Source: Bacteroidales bacterium (lineage in GTDB: Bacteria > Bacteroidota > Bacteroidia > Bacteroidales > JAAUTT01). Taken from it: a stretch of DNA of 7,446 nucleotides. A model generated the notes under the pieces. The model ran no database searches and had not been told where the DNA came from. It saw only the letters and a list, made by a program, of their open reading frames with translations. The translations under genes and the position numbers were made by a program. Within the stretch, counting starts at the first letter, position 1, and every line of letters begins with the position of its first letter. This document shows positions 1 to 7,385 of the stretch, piece after piece. The stretch spans positions 1 through 7,446 of the forward strand of contig JANXXY010000379.1 in assembly GCA_025350365.1 (NCBI GenBank). Reading direction: 5' to 3'.

Positions 1-1602
1 ATTACAGGCGTTAATACTGATATTGATCACATAAAAAAAATGGAATCGGAACTAATTCTTGCAAAAGCAGAATCGGAAAGAGCAAATCTTGCAAAAAGTC
101 GGTTCTTGGCAAACATGAGTCATGAGATAAGAACTCCAATGAATGGAATCATTGGATTAAGTAAGTTGCTGCGAAAAACAAAAATGGAAGACTCACAGTC
201 TAATTATCTTGATGCCATTATTTCCTCAGCCGACAATCTTTTAGTGATTATCAATGATATTCTTGATTTTTCTAAAATTACCGAAGGAAAACTTCAACTC
301 GAAAAAATAGATTTGAGAATCGATAAACTTGTTGCAAGATTGATTAAGTCACTCGAATTTACAGCAAAAGATAAGGATATAGAATTAAAATATTATATTG
401 ATCCTAAACTAAATACAATATTAAATGGTGATCCGGTACGAATTAGCCAGATACTTGTTAATCTTGTGGGAAATGCCTTAAAATTTACCTCTGAAGGATA
501 TGTTGAGCTACACTTGACCCTAAAAAAAAGAATCGCAAACACAAATTATGTCCTTTTTAGTGTAACTGATACAGGAATTGGGATTGATGAGGATAAACAG
601 AGGCTTATTTTTGAAATTTTTAGTCAGGAAGATGAAAGTGTAAGTCGAAAATATGGTGGAACCGGATTAGGACTTGCAATATCAAAACAACTTATTGAAA
701 TGATGGGTGGAACCATTAAACTGAAAAGTTCAAAAGGAAAAGGCGCAAAGTTTTATTTTACAATTCCTATGATTGATGGAAGTAGTGATTTACTAAAAGA
801 TGAAATAAAAGAACTGAACGAAACAATTGATTTATCTGACTTAAGAGTGCTTGTGGCTGAGGATCATAAAGTAAATCAATTTCTTATTAAGGCTATTTTT
901 CGAAATTGGAACGTTGAACCGGATATAGCTGAAAATGGAATTGTTGCTATTGAGATGTTGAAGATAAACAAGTATGATATTGTTTTTATGGACAAGCAAA
1001 TGCCAGAGATGGGTGGGGTAGAAGCCACAAAAATAATACGCGAACAGCTGAAACTTGATTTACCGATTATTGCATTAACAGCAGCTGCATTAAAGGGGTC
1101 GAAAGAGCAGGCTCTGGATTCAGGGATGAATGATTATATTACCAAACCATTTGAAGCAGGAGATTTATTAAATATCATTAAAAAGTATGTTAAAAATAAA
1201 TCTGCAAATAGTTTAAATAAAGTAAATGAAGTATTGAAACCGGCAAAACCTCAAACAAAATTATTCGGGTTAAAATCTCTTTCGAGAATGTTTAACAATA
1301 AGCAGGATTCAATTAAGGAAATGATACGATTATTTATTGAGACTTCCTTACCAATTATGGATGAAATTTTAAATGAATTTCAGCTAAATAATTATATTAA
1401 GGTGGGTGAATTGTCGCACAAGCTGAAACCTTCCATCGATTTTATGGAGATTGATACTCTTCAACAGGTTATTAGGGACATGGAAAGTGCCGGAAAAAAT
1501 AAGGATATCGAACACAAATTGAAAGATCTAATCTCTATTTTTGAAAAGGATATGCTAATCGTCATCTCTCAACTAAAGGAAGAATTGGCGAAAATGCCGT
1601 AA
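1..1602 (+). CDS. Hybrid sensor histidine kinase (PAS end-HisKA-HATPase-REC-Hpt), 5' partial
   Basis: This is a multi-step phosphorelay kinase. Phosphate would pass from the kinase His to the REC Asp and then to the Hpt His, and on to a separate response regulator, because no DNA-binding output domain is present. The frame is open from base 1, and the residues before the first ATG (base 40), GVNTDIDHIKKMES, read like the end of a PAS/PAC domain running into a coiled linker. The real start is therefore upstream, and ATG 40 is probably internal. Numbering from that Met: H box MSHEIRTP with phospho-acceptor H28, N box around N141/N145, G1 box DTGIGI 177-182, F box near 191-194, and G2 box GGTGLGL 206-212. 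The REC domain (about 268-385) has acidic pocket E274/D275, phospho-Asp D318, T347 and K369. The C-terminal Hpt domain (about 425-510) has H460 in SHKLKPS. All catalytic residues are present, so it should be active. The input signal cannot be seen. The next gene is 169 bases away and not obviously related. Confidence 0.95.
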   Translation: MTGVNTDIDHIKKMESELILAKAESERANLAKSRFLANMSHEIRTPMNGIIGLSKLLRKTKMEDSQSNYLDAIISSADNLLVIINDILDFSKITEGKLQLEKIDLRIDKLVARLIKSLEFTAKDKDIELKYYIDPKLNTILNGDPVRISQILVNLVGNALKFTSEGYVELHLTLKKRIANTNYVLFSVTDTGIGIDEDKQRLIFEIFSQEDESVSRKYGGTGLGLAISKQLIEMMGGTIKLKSSKGKGAKFYFTIPMIDGSSDLLKDEIKELNETIDLSDLRVLVAEDHKVNQFLIKAIFRNWNVEPDIAENGIVAIEMLKINKYDIVFMDKQMPEMGGVEATKIIREQLKLDLPIIALTAAALKGSKEQALDSGMNDYITKPFEAGDLLNIIKKYVKNKSANSLNKVNEVLKPAKPQTKLFGLKSLSRMFNNKQDSIKEMIRLFIETSLPIMDEILNEFQLNNYIKVGELSHKLKPSIDFMEIDTLQQVIRDMESAGKNKDIEHKLKDLISIFEKDMLIVISQLKEELAKMP

Positions 1603-1607
1603 GCAAG

Positions 1608-1730
1608 TTCGGTAATTTTTCAACCTTTCACAATTTTATAAAATGTAATACGTTGAAAAACATTGAAATAAAGTAGTATTTCAAAATATATCTAAGTATT
1701 TCATTTTAAGAATGTTGAAAATTTACCGAA
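1608..1730. repeat. Nested imperfect inverted repeats in the gap before nspC
   Basis: The gap between the kinase and nspC carries 17-base arms at 1608-1624 (TTCGGTAATTTTTCAAC) and 1714-1730 (GTTGAAAATTTACCGAA) that are reverse complements at 16 of 17 positions, 89 bases apart. Inside lie an 8-bp perfect hairpin (TTGAAATA 1663-1670 with TATTTCAA 1677-1684, 6-base loop) and a 12-base perfect palindrome ATTTTATAAAAT (1633-1644). The inner half of the left arm (1616-1624) can also pair perfectly with 1652-1660 (GTTGAAAAA), so two folds compete for the same strand. The left arm begins five bases after the kinase stop codon. It could be a 3' end structure for the kinase mRNA, a leader structure for nspC, or a decayed small inverted-repeat element; no clear target-site duplication is visible. 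The repeats are seen directly; any function is inference. Confidence 0.5.
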
Positions 1731-1771
1731 GTGTTGAACTTTTAAAATCTAACTTATAATTAAGTATATTA

Positions 1772-2914
1772 ATGGCAATCGATTACACCAAAGTACCTTC
1801 ACCATGTTACATTATTGAAGAAGATTTATTGAGAAAAAATCTGGAAATTATCAGATCAGTAAGTAAATCATCAGGAGTTGAGATCATCCTTGCCTTTAAA
1901 GGATTTGCCATGTGGAGTGTTTTTCCAATCATTTGTAAATATATCTCCGGTTCCGCTGCCAGTGGTCTTCACGAGGCTCGTTTGGCTTTTGAGGAAATGA
2001 AAAACAAAGCGCATACCTTTTCGGCTGCTTTCTCTGATACTGATTTCGATGAAATTCTTTCGTATAGTAGTCATATTACTTTTAATTCAATAAATCAGTT
2101 AAATCGTTTTTTACCCCGTATACAACAATCGAATAAAAATGTTTCGGTTGGGTTAAGGGTAAATCATGAGTTTTCGGAGGTTGAAACATCACTTTATAAT
2201 CCGTGTGCACCCGGTTCAAGGTTAGGGGTTTTGGCAAGTGAGCTTAACGGCAAACTGCCTTATGGAGTGGAAGGACTTCATTTTCATTCTCTTTGTGAAT
2301 CATATCCTGTTGATCTGGAAAAGACACTGGAATCGTTCGAGCAAAAATTTGGAGATTTGATTCCGCAGGTAAAATGGGTTAATTTTGGTGGCGGTCACCT
2401 GATGACACGAAAAGGTTATGATATCGCTTATCTGGTAAGAATTCTCCAAAATTTCAAAAAGAAATATAATGTTCATGTAATTCTTGAACCGGGTAGCGCT
2501 TTTGCATGGGAAACCGGTGTTTTGGTGTCGACTGTTTTGGATGTAGTTGAAAATAACGGAATAAAAACTGCAATTTTAGATGTGTCTTTCACAGGCCATA
2601 TGCCCGACTGCCTTGAGATGCCTTATAAGCCCAGAATAGTGGGCTCTCATTTTAATCCTATTGAAGGAAAGCCAACGTACCGGATGGGTGGAAATAGCTG
2701 TTTGGCAGGTGATTTTGTTGGTAATTGGTCATTTGATAAGGAACTTAAGTATGGCGATCGAATTGTATTCGAAGACATGATTCATTATACCATGGTGAAA
2801 ACCACTTTCTTTAATGGAGTGCAACATCCATCCATTGGTATTTGGAATGACCTGACCGGATTTCGTCTGGTTCGGAAATTCGGCTATGATGATTATCGTA
2901 ACAAATTGAGCTAA
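1772..2914 (+). CDS. nspC: Carboxynorspermidine/carboxyspermidine decarboxylase
   Basis: This is a PLP-dependent, alanine-racemase-fold decarboxylase that converts carboxynorspermidine or carboxyspermidine to norspermidine or spermidine, the final step of the route that bypasses S-adenosylmethionine decarboxylase. In the Bacteroidota the physiological product is normally spermidine. The 380-residue length is normal for NspC. The N-terminal barrel carries the PLP lysine K43 in LAFKGFAMW. Further family signatures are HFHSLCE (170-176), the glycine loop NFGGGH (204-209) that holds the PLP phosphate, EPGSAF (239-244), and the C-terminal CLAGDF block with C310 and D314, the conserved Cys and Asp of this decarboxylase fold. 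The start MAIDYTKVPSPCYIIEEDLL matches the usual N-terminus, and no Shine-Dalgarno sequence precedes it. The partner carboxyspermidine dehydrogenase, often encoded nearby, is not in this window. The enzyme is cytoplasmic. The family call is strong, but preference for the norspermidine or spermidine precursor cannot be read from the sequence. Confidence 0.95.
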   Translation: MAIDYTKVPSPCYIIEEDLLRKNLEIIRSVSKSSGVEIILAFKGFAMWSVFPIICKYISGSAASGLHEARLAFEEMKNKAHTFSAAFSDTDFDEILSYSSHITFNSINQLNRFLPRIQQSNKNVSVGLRVNHEFSEVETSLYNPCAPGSRLGVLASELNGKLPYGVEGLHFHSLCESYPVDLEKTLESFEQKFGDLIPQVKWVNFGGGHLMTRKGYDIAYLVRILQNFKKKYNVHVILEPGSAFAWETGVLVSTVLDVVENNGIKTAILDVSFTGHMPDCLEMPYKPRIVGSHFNPIEGKPTYRMGGNSCLAGDFVGNWSFDKELKYGDRIVFEDMIHYTMVKTTFFNGVQHPSIGIWNDLTGFRLVRKFGYDDYRNKLS

Positions 2915-2938
2915 AACAATACCTCTCCTATACTCTTG

Positions 2939-2961
2939 AACATCTTTTTAAAAATGATGTT
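2939..2961. terminator. A/T-rich palindrome, weak terminator candidate after nspC
   Basis: AACATC (2939-2944) pairs with GATGTT (2956-2961), and the T5 and A5 runs between them extend the stem with one unpaired T. It lies 25 bases after the nspC stop and 30 bases before the reductase start, where a terminator would be expected. No U-tract follows (ATTATATCAA), and the stem is nearly all A/T apart from two G/C pairs, so it may equally be an operator-like site or chance in A/T-rich DNA. Confidence 0.25.
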
Positions 2962-2990
2962 ATTATATCAATCGTATAAAAACCCAAAAT

Positions 2991-4013
2991 ATGAAGTATA
3001 ATCAATTAGGAAAAACAGGAGTTTTGGTTTCTGAACTTTGTTTAGGAACCATGACGTTTGGTGGAAAAGGTTATTGGCAAGCCATTGGGCAATTGCCACA
3101 GGAAGAAGTTAATGAATTGATAAAGACCTCTATTGACCAGGGAATTAATTTTATTGACACTGCTAATGCTTATTCCGAAGGTTTATCGGAAACAATGCTT
3201 GGCAAATCGCTTAGTGATTTGGGGATAAACCGGCAGCAAATTGTAATTGCTACCAAAGTTCGTTTGCGAATGGGTCCGGGAGCTAATCAAATTGGGCTTT
3301 CGCAATTGCATATTGCCGATTCGGTAAACGATAGTTTGGAAAGACTTAATCTGTCGCACATCGATTTATTATATATTCATGGCGTTGATTTTCTCACTCC
3401 GTTGGAAGAAACGATGAGGGGTCTGGAAGATGTAGTTCGATCGGGAAAGGTACGTTATATAGGAGTAAGTAATCATCCGGCCTGGATGGTGGCCAAAGCG
3501 AATGGTATTGCCGATAAAATGGGATGGACTAAATTTATAGCTTCACAAAATTATTACAGCATTGCCGGCCGCGAATTAGAGCGTGAAATTCTACCGATGA
3601 CAACCAGTGAAGGTATTAGCGTGATGCCATGGAGTCCTCTTGCAGGAGGTTTTTTATCTGGCAAATACACACGAAATAATGAAATAGCCGGTGATAGCCG
3701 TCGCGATAGCTTCGATTTTCCCCCGGTTAACAAGACAAAAGCATATGATATTATTGATGTGATGGCCGAAGTAGGGAAGAAGCATGATGTGTCGGTGGCT
3801 AGAATTGCATTAGCCTGGCTGTTGCACAAAAAATCAGTTACCAGTGTTATTATTGGAGCTAAAAGAAAAGAGCAATTGCTTGATAATATTGCTGCCACAG
3901 AAGTTCAACTTTCTGATGAAGAAATGCAAAAGTTGGATACCGTAAGCGGTTTGTCACCCGAATATCCGGGTTGGATGCTTGAGCGACAAATGCAAAACAG
4001 GTTTCCATCGTAG
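2991..4013 (+). CDS. Aldo/keto reductase, general family
   Basis: This is a NADPH-type aldo/keto reductase with a (beta/alpha)8 barrel, 340 residues, probably a soluble cytoplasmic monomer or oligomer that reduces aldehydes or ketones. The opening MKYNQLGKTGVLVSELCLG is typical of the family and fixes the start. The full catalytic tetrad is visible: D56 and Y61 in FIDTANAY, K89 in IATKV and H130 in LLYIHG. Later family blocks are GKVRYIGVSN (about 152-161), the strand ending SQNYYS, MPWSPLAGG and, near the C-terminus, SVIIGAKRKEQL, which forms the cofactor-binding loop around the 2'-phosphate of NADPH. A segment after strand 1 (GKGYWQAIGQL, about 25-35) is characteristic of a broad bacterial subgroup rather than of any characterised enzyme. 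The substrate cannot be deduced. The neighbours (polyamine decarboxylase upstream, RecG downstream) do not suggest one, and gaps of 76 and 145 bases suggest it may be transcribed alone. The leader is A/T-rich with no Shine-Dalgarno sequence. Confidence 0.93.
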   Translation: MKYNQLGKTGVLVSELCLGTMTFGGKGYWQAIGQLPQEEVNELIKTSIDQGINFIDTANAYSEGLSETMLGKSLSDLGINRQQIVIATKVRLRMGPGANQIGLSQLHIADSVNDSLERLNLSHIDLLYIHGVDFLTPLEETMRGLEDVVRSGKVRYIGVSNHPAWMVAKANGIADKMGWTKFIASQNYYSIAGRELEREILPMTTSEGISVMPWSPLAGGFLSGKYTRNNEIAGDSRRDSFDFPPVNKTKAYDIIDVMAEVGKKHDVSVARIALAWLLHKKSVTSVIIGAKRKEQLLDNIAATEVQLSDEEMQKLDTVSGLSPEYPGWMLERQMQNRFPS

Positions 4014-4133
4014 CTTTGCCACAAATCCCAAAAAACCATCTTAAATTCAGGCACCAAATTTTCGTTTTTAGTAAGGGAAACTTTGCGTTTACCATAAATC
4101 GGATGAAAATAGGTAAAAGTAAAATTGCTTTTG

Positions 4134-4141
4134 TAAATTTG
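4134..4141 (+). promoter_or_regulatory. Possible Bacteroidota -7 promoter box before recG
   Basis: TAAATTTG matches the TAnnTTTG -7 consensus described for the primary sigma factor of Bacteroides and relatives. It ends 17 bases before the recG start, in the 145-base gap after the reductase. No TTTG-like -33 element is visible at the expected 19-21 base spacing, so only half of the promoter is supported. The remainder of this gap (4014-4158) shows no hairpin, repeat or small gene that I can support. Confidence 0.25.
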
Positions 4142-4158
4142 AAGCTTTAGCTATTTCG

Positions 4159-6264
4159 ATGAATCAGTTTTTACAGCAGGATATAAAATTTCTTGGTGGC
4201 GTTGGCCCTAAACGGGCTGAGCTATTTTACAAAGAACTTCAAATACATACGTTTGAAGAATTACTCAGCTATTATCCATATAAGTACGTCGACCGCTCAA
4301 GAATTTATTCCATCAGCGAGATAGATACCACTTTGTCTCACATACAGCTACGAGGCAAAATAACCGCATTTGAAAAAGAAGGAAAGGCACCTAAGGAACG
4401 ATTAACGGCCAATTTTGTTGATGGAACGGGAATGGTAAAACTCGTTTTTTTTCAGGGGCAAAAATTTGTACAATCAAATATTAAAATCGGTACTGAGTAT
4501 ATTTTGCTTGGAAAGCCATCGGTTTTTAATGGACAAATCAATTTTGTGCATCCTGAACTGGATGAAGCAAATAAAAATGATGGAGGAATTTCGTCGTTGT
4601 TACAACCGTTTTATAATACCACCGAAAAACTCAAGAGCAATTACATCATTTCTAAATCAATACAAAAGTTTGTGAGCCTGTTATGGCAAAATATTCAGGA
4701 AACGATTCCGGAAACAATGCCTGACGCTATTCTGCAAAAAGCTAATTTATTGCCTTTACATGATGCCTTATTCAATATTCATTTTCCTCAAAGCCACGAA
4801 CTACTAAAAAAAGCACAGTACCGGTTAAAATTCGAGGAATTATTTTTTATACAATTGGATTTATTGTATCAAAAAAATATCCGTTTAAGCCATATCGATG
4901 GCTTATTATTCCATACCTCGGGCGAATATCTGAATACTTTTTATAAACAATATCTTCCATTTCCTCTTACCGAAGCTCAAAAACGGGTGATAAAAGAAAT
5001 CAGACGCGATCTGGGTTCAGGAAAACAAATGAACCGGCTGCTGCAGGGCGATGTAGGTAGCGGAAAAACATTGGTTGCATTAATGACAATGCTGATGGCT
5101 GCGGCTAACGGTTATCAGAGTGCCTTAATGGTTCCTACCGAAATTCTGGCGCATCAACACTTTAAAAATTTCCAAACATTATTATTAAAAATTGATGTCA
5201 ATGTTGGGTTATTAACAGGCTCATCCACAAAATCGGCGAGAAAAAAAATCCATGAACAATTAATTAATGGATCCTTGCATATTCTTATTGGCACTCATGC
5301 ACTTCTGGAAGCAGTGGTTCAATTCAAAAATCTGGGGTTGGTGGTAATCGATGAACAACATCGGTTTGGTGTTGCTCAACGTGCAAAATTGTGGCAGAAA
5401 AACGCTCAGCCGCCCCACATTTTGGTGATGACAGCTACGCCTATCCCTCGCACTCTGGCAATGACAGTTTATAGCGATCTGGATGTTTCAGTGATTGATG
5501 AGTTGCCTCCCGGAAGAAAGCCTATCCAGACCATACATTTTTATGATTCCAAACGCCTTGCAATGTTTGGTTTTTTAAGACGGCAATTAGAAGCAGGACG
5601 GCAGGTATATGTAGTTTACCCATTGATAAAGGAATCGGAAAATCTCGATTTAAAGTACCTGGAAGACGGGTATGAAGCATTTGCCCGCGAATTTCCGGCT
5701 CCTAATTACAATATTAGTGTGGTTCACGGCAAATTGAAAAATGAAGATAAAGTATTTTCGATGCAGCAATTTGTTTCGGGGAAAGCCCAAATTATGATTG
5801 CCACAACAGTAATCGAAGTGGGGGTTGATGTTCCAAATGCTTCTTTAATGGTGATTGAAAGCGCAGAGCGCTTTGGATTATCTCAACTTCACCAGTTACG
5901 CGGTCGCGTTGGTAGGGGAGTTGATCAATCGTATTGTATTTTAATGACCTCATACAAACTTTCCAACGAAGGTCGTAAACGCATTGAAGCCATGGTAAAT
6001 TCGAATGATGGTTTCGAACTTGCAGAGCTGGATCTAAAACTTCGCGGACCCGGAGACCTCGATGGAACCCAGCAAAGCGGACTTGCATTCGATCTAAAAA
6101 TAGCAAATATTGTGAAGGATGGTCAAATACTGCAATATGCAAGAGATATTGCTATAGAAATTTTAACTAACGATCCATCGTTATCTTTCGAGAGCAATCA
6201 AATACTTAAAATCAATCTTCAACGATCAAAAGAACATTCGGTAAATTGGAGTGTTATTAGTTAG
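4159..6264 (+). CDS. recG: ATP-dependent DNA helicase RecG
   Basis: RecG is a double-strand DNA translocase that reverses stalled replication forks and migrates Holliday junctions and R-/D-loops during recombination and repair; it acts as a monomer on the nucleoid. At 701 residues it is close to the E. coli length of about 693. The N-terminal wedge module (about 1-260) starts with DIKFLGGVGPKRAELF and contains an OB-fold (about 60-150) that grips the branch point. The motor domains show Walker A GDVGSGKT (297-304, K303), DEQH box (398-401), motif III TATP (425-428), and motif VI region QLRGRVGRG (579-587). The C-terminal TRG region is intact, with LRGPGDLDGTQQSG at about 628-641, which couples ATP hydrolysis to translocation. 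The start codon gives the expected N-terminus and lacks a Shine-Dalgarno sequence. The HU-SPOR gene begins 62 bases downstream and may be co-transcribed. Nothing about the protein looks degraded or unusual. Confidence 0.98.
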   Translation: MNQFLQQDIKFLGGVGPKRAELFYKELQIHTFEELLSYYPYKYVDRSRIYSISEIDTTLSHIQLRGKITAFEKEGKAPKERLTANFVDGTGMVKLVFFQGQKFVQSNIKIGTEYILLGKPSVFNGQINFVHPELDEANKNDGGISSLLQPFYNTTEKLKSNYIISKSIQKFVSLLWQNIQETIPETMPDAILQKANLLPLHDALFNIHFPQSHELLKKAQYRLKFEELFFIQLDLLYQKNIRLSHIDGLLFHTSGEYLNTFYKQYLPFPLTEAQKRVIKEIRRDLGSGKQMNRLLQGDVGSGKTLVALMTMLMAAANGYQSALMVPTEILAHQHFKNFQTLLLKIDVNVGLLTGSSTKSARKKIHEQLINGSLHILIGTHALLEAVVQFKNLGLVVIDEQHRFGVAQRAKLWQKNAQPPHILVMTATPIPRTLAMTVYSDLDVSVIDELPPGRKPIQTIHFYDSKRLAMFGFLRRQLEAGRQVYVVYPLIKESENLDLKYLEDGYEAFAREFPAPNYNISVVHGKLKNEDKVFSMQQFVSGKAQIMIATTVIEVGVDVPNASLMVIESAERFGLSQLHQLRGRVGRGVDQSYCILMTSYKLSNEGRKRIEAMVNSNDGFELAELDLKLRGPGDLDGTQQSGLAFDLKIANIVKDGQILQYARDIAIEILTNDPSLSFESNQILKINLQRSKEHSVNWSVIS

Positions 6265-6326
6265 ATACATAACATGAAAGAGACAGGATAAATTGATAAA
6301 TAATAGCAATTACAACCCATTTAAAT

Positions 6327-7385
6327 ATGTTAGCTAAACAAATATTAAATCTGCTTGAGATACAGAGTAAAGTAATTGTTCCCGATTTAGGAGCTTTTTT
6401 GATCAAAATTGACGAATCTCATCATATATTTTTCAATGAATTTTTGCGTTTTAATGATGGCATGTTGGTCGACTATATTGCCCAAACTGAAAATATTGAT
6501 ACGATGGATGCCGCTAAAATCGTTAAAAACTTTGTTGATGTTGTAAATAAAACATTAATTACCGCAAAAGCCTATGAATTAGATGGTATTGGAACATTAA
6601 TTTACGATAACAATGGCAAAATATCTCTAATTCCGTCAACTCTTAAATCAGAAGTTACGGAAAATTTACCCGAAGAAAAGTCGGACCTCCAAATTCCCCA
6701 ACAGAAATCAGAAATTCAGGAGAAAGTTATTGATTATCAAATAGTATCTGAACCACCACCTAGCAATGTAGATGCTTTTACAGAATCGCAGAAACAAGTT
6801 ACATCTGAAAATATAAAATGGGATGAACGGCCGGTGTCCGGAAAAGTAATAATTCCAATAACTAAGTCAATTGAGCAGGAGGAATCTAACACAGGTGGAA
6901 TAGTTGAATTATTTTCTAACAATGCCTCATGGATAATTCCTTTCATACTAATCCTAATAATGGCATCTGCATATTTTATCTTTTTCAGATCGCCTTCAAA
7001 AACCTCGCAACCTATTATAATCACTGAAGATACAACAAAAACAGATACAGCATCAAAAGATACTCCTCAGGATAGCCTGTTTAATAAGGTAAACAACCTT
7101 GAAAATTCCGTTTCCAAAACAAAAAACACTAATAATTCTTCAAAACCAAAGGTTACAAATACCAAAATGTACTATTTGGTAGCCGGATGTTTTGCAATTG
7201 AAAGTAATGCCGATCGTTTAGTTTCAAAACTCAGAAAACAAGGATATGATTCCAAAAAAATCAATAAAATAGGGTCAGGTTATTACGTTAGTTTAAAATC
7301 GTTTGATGATAAATTAGTTGCATCTAAGGAATTAAAAAAAATAAAAGAGGCTACAAATATTGATGCTTGGATTATTTACTATTAA
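6327..7385 (+). CDS. HU (CCDC81-type) domain, transmembrane, SPOR domain protein
   Basis: This 352-residue protein is probably anchored in the inner membrane, with a DNA-binding-like domain inside and a peptidoglycan-binding domain outside. Residues 1-103 match the bacterial HU-CCDC81 region of the HU/IHF superfamily: VIVPDLGAF (16-24), FNEFLRFNDGMLVDYI (36-51) and the hairpin-like ELDGIGTL (84-91). An acidic, Gln/Glu/Pro-rich linker (about 105-195) follows. One hydrophobic segment, W202 to F220, is flanked by a following Arg, consistent with a single-pass helix; there is no N-terminal signal peptide, so the HU part should stay cytoplasmic. A Thr/Ser/Lys/Asn-rich periplasmic stretch (about 221-280) leads to a C-terminal SPOR domain (281-352, beginning MYYLVAGCFAI). 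SPOR domains bind glycan strands stripped of stem peptides at division septa. The architecture is known from Bacteroidota by computational analysis; to my knowledge its role is untested. DNA binding by this domain is inferred from the fold family, not seen. The gene sits 62 bases after recG, with no Shine-Dalgarno sequence. Confidence 0.9.
   Translation: MLAKQILNLLEIQSKVIVPDLGAFLIKIDESHHIFFNEFLRFNDGMLVDYIAQTENIDTMDAAKIVKNFVDVVNKTLITAKAYELDGIGTLIYDNNGKISLIPSTLKSEVTENLPEEKSDLQIPQQKSEIQEKVIDYQIVSEPPPSNVDAFTESQKQVTSENIKWDERPVSGKVIIPITKSIEQEESNTGGIVELFSNNASWIIPFILILIMASAYFIFFRSPSKTSQPIIITEDTTKTDTASKDTPQDSLFNKVNNLENSVSKTKNTNNSSKPKVTNTKMYYLVAGCFAIESNADRLVSKLRKQGYDSKKINKIGSGYYVSLKSFDDKLVASKELKKIKEATNIDAWIIYY

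Noticed and set aside
40..1602. ATG at 40 as the genuine start of the histidine kinase
   Set aside because: The frame is open back to base 1 and the upstream residues look like the end of a PAS/PAC domain, so the gene most likely begins outside the window.
1734..1760. TTGAAC and TATAAT boxes upstream of nspC resembling a sigma-70 promoter
   Set aside because: The 15-base spacing is too short, the boxes follow the E. coli rather than the Bacteroidota consensus, and the region is so A/T-rich that such matches are expected.
2936..2941. TTGAAC shared between the gaps before nspC (1734), before the reductase (2936) and near the window end (7426) as a common regulatory box
   Set aside because: The same hexamer also occurs inside coding sequence (near 914 and 2482), so it is not specific to intergenic regions.
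2991..4013. The aldo/keto reductase as a dedicated polyamine-pathway enzyme because it follows nspC
   Set aside because: The sequence belongs to a general reductase subgroup, the two genes are 76 bases apart with a possible terminator between them, and no known polyamine step uses this family.
3859..4095. Minus-strand open frame of 78 codons spanning the reductase 3' end and the following gap
   Set aside because: It overlaps a confident aldo/keto reductase, has no recognisable domain, and its translation looks like an out-of-frame shadow. The other minus-strand frames, at 1871-2074, 3554-3898, 5792-6142 and 6737-7024, and the plus-strand frame at 4466-4675, were rejected for the same reasons.
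6252..6274. TGTTAT/ATAACA hairpin overlapping the recG stop codon as a terminator
   Set aside because: It is a six-base A/T-rich stem with an 11-base loop and no following T-run; too weak to separate recG from the HU-SPOR gene.
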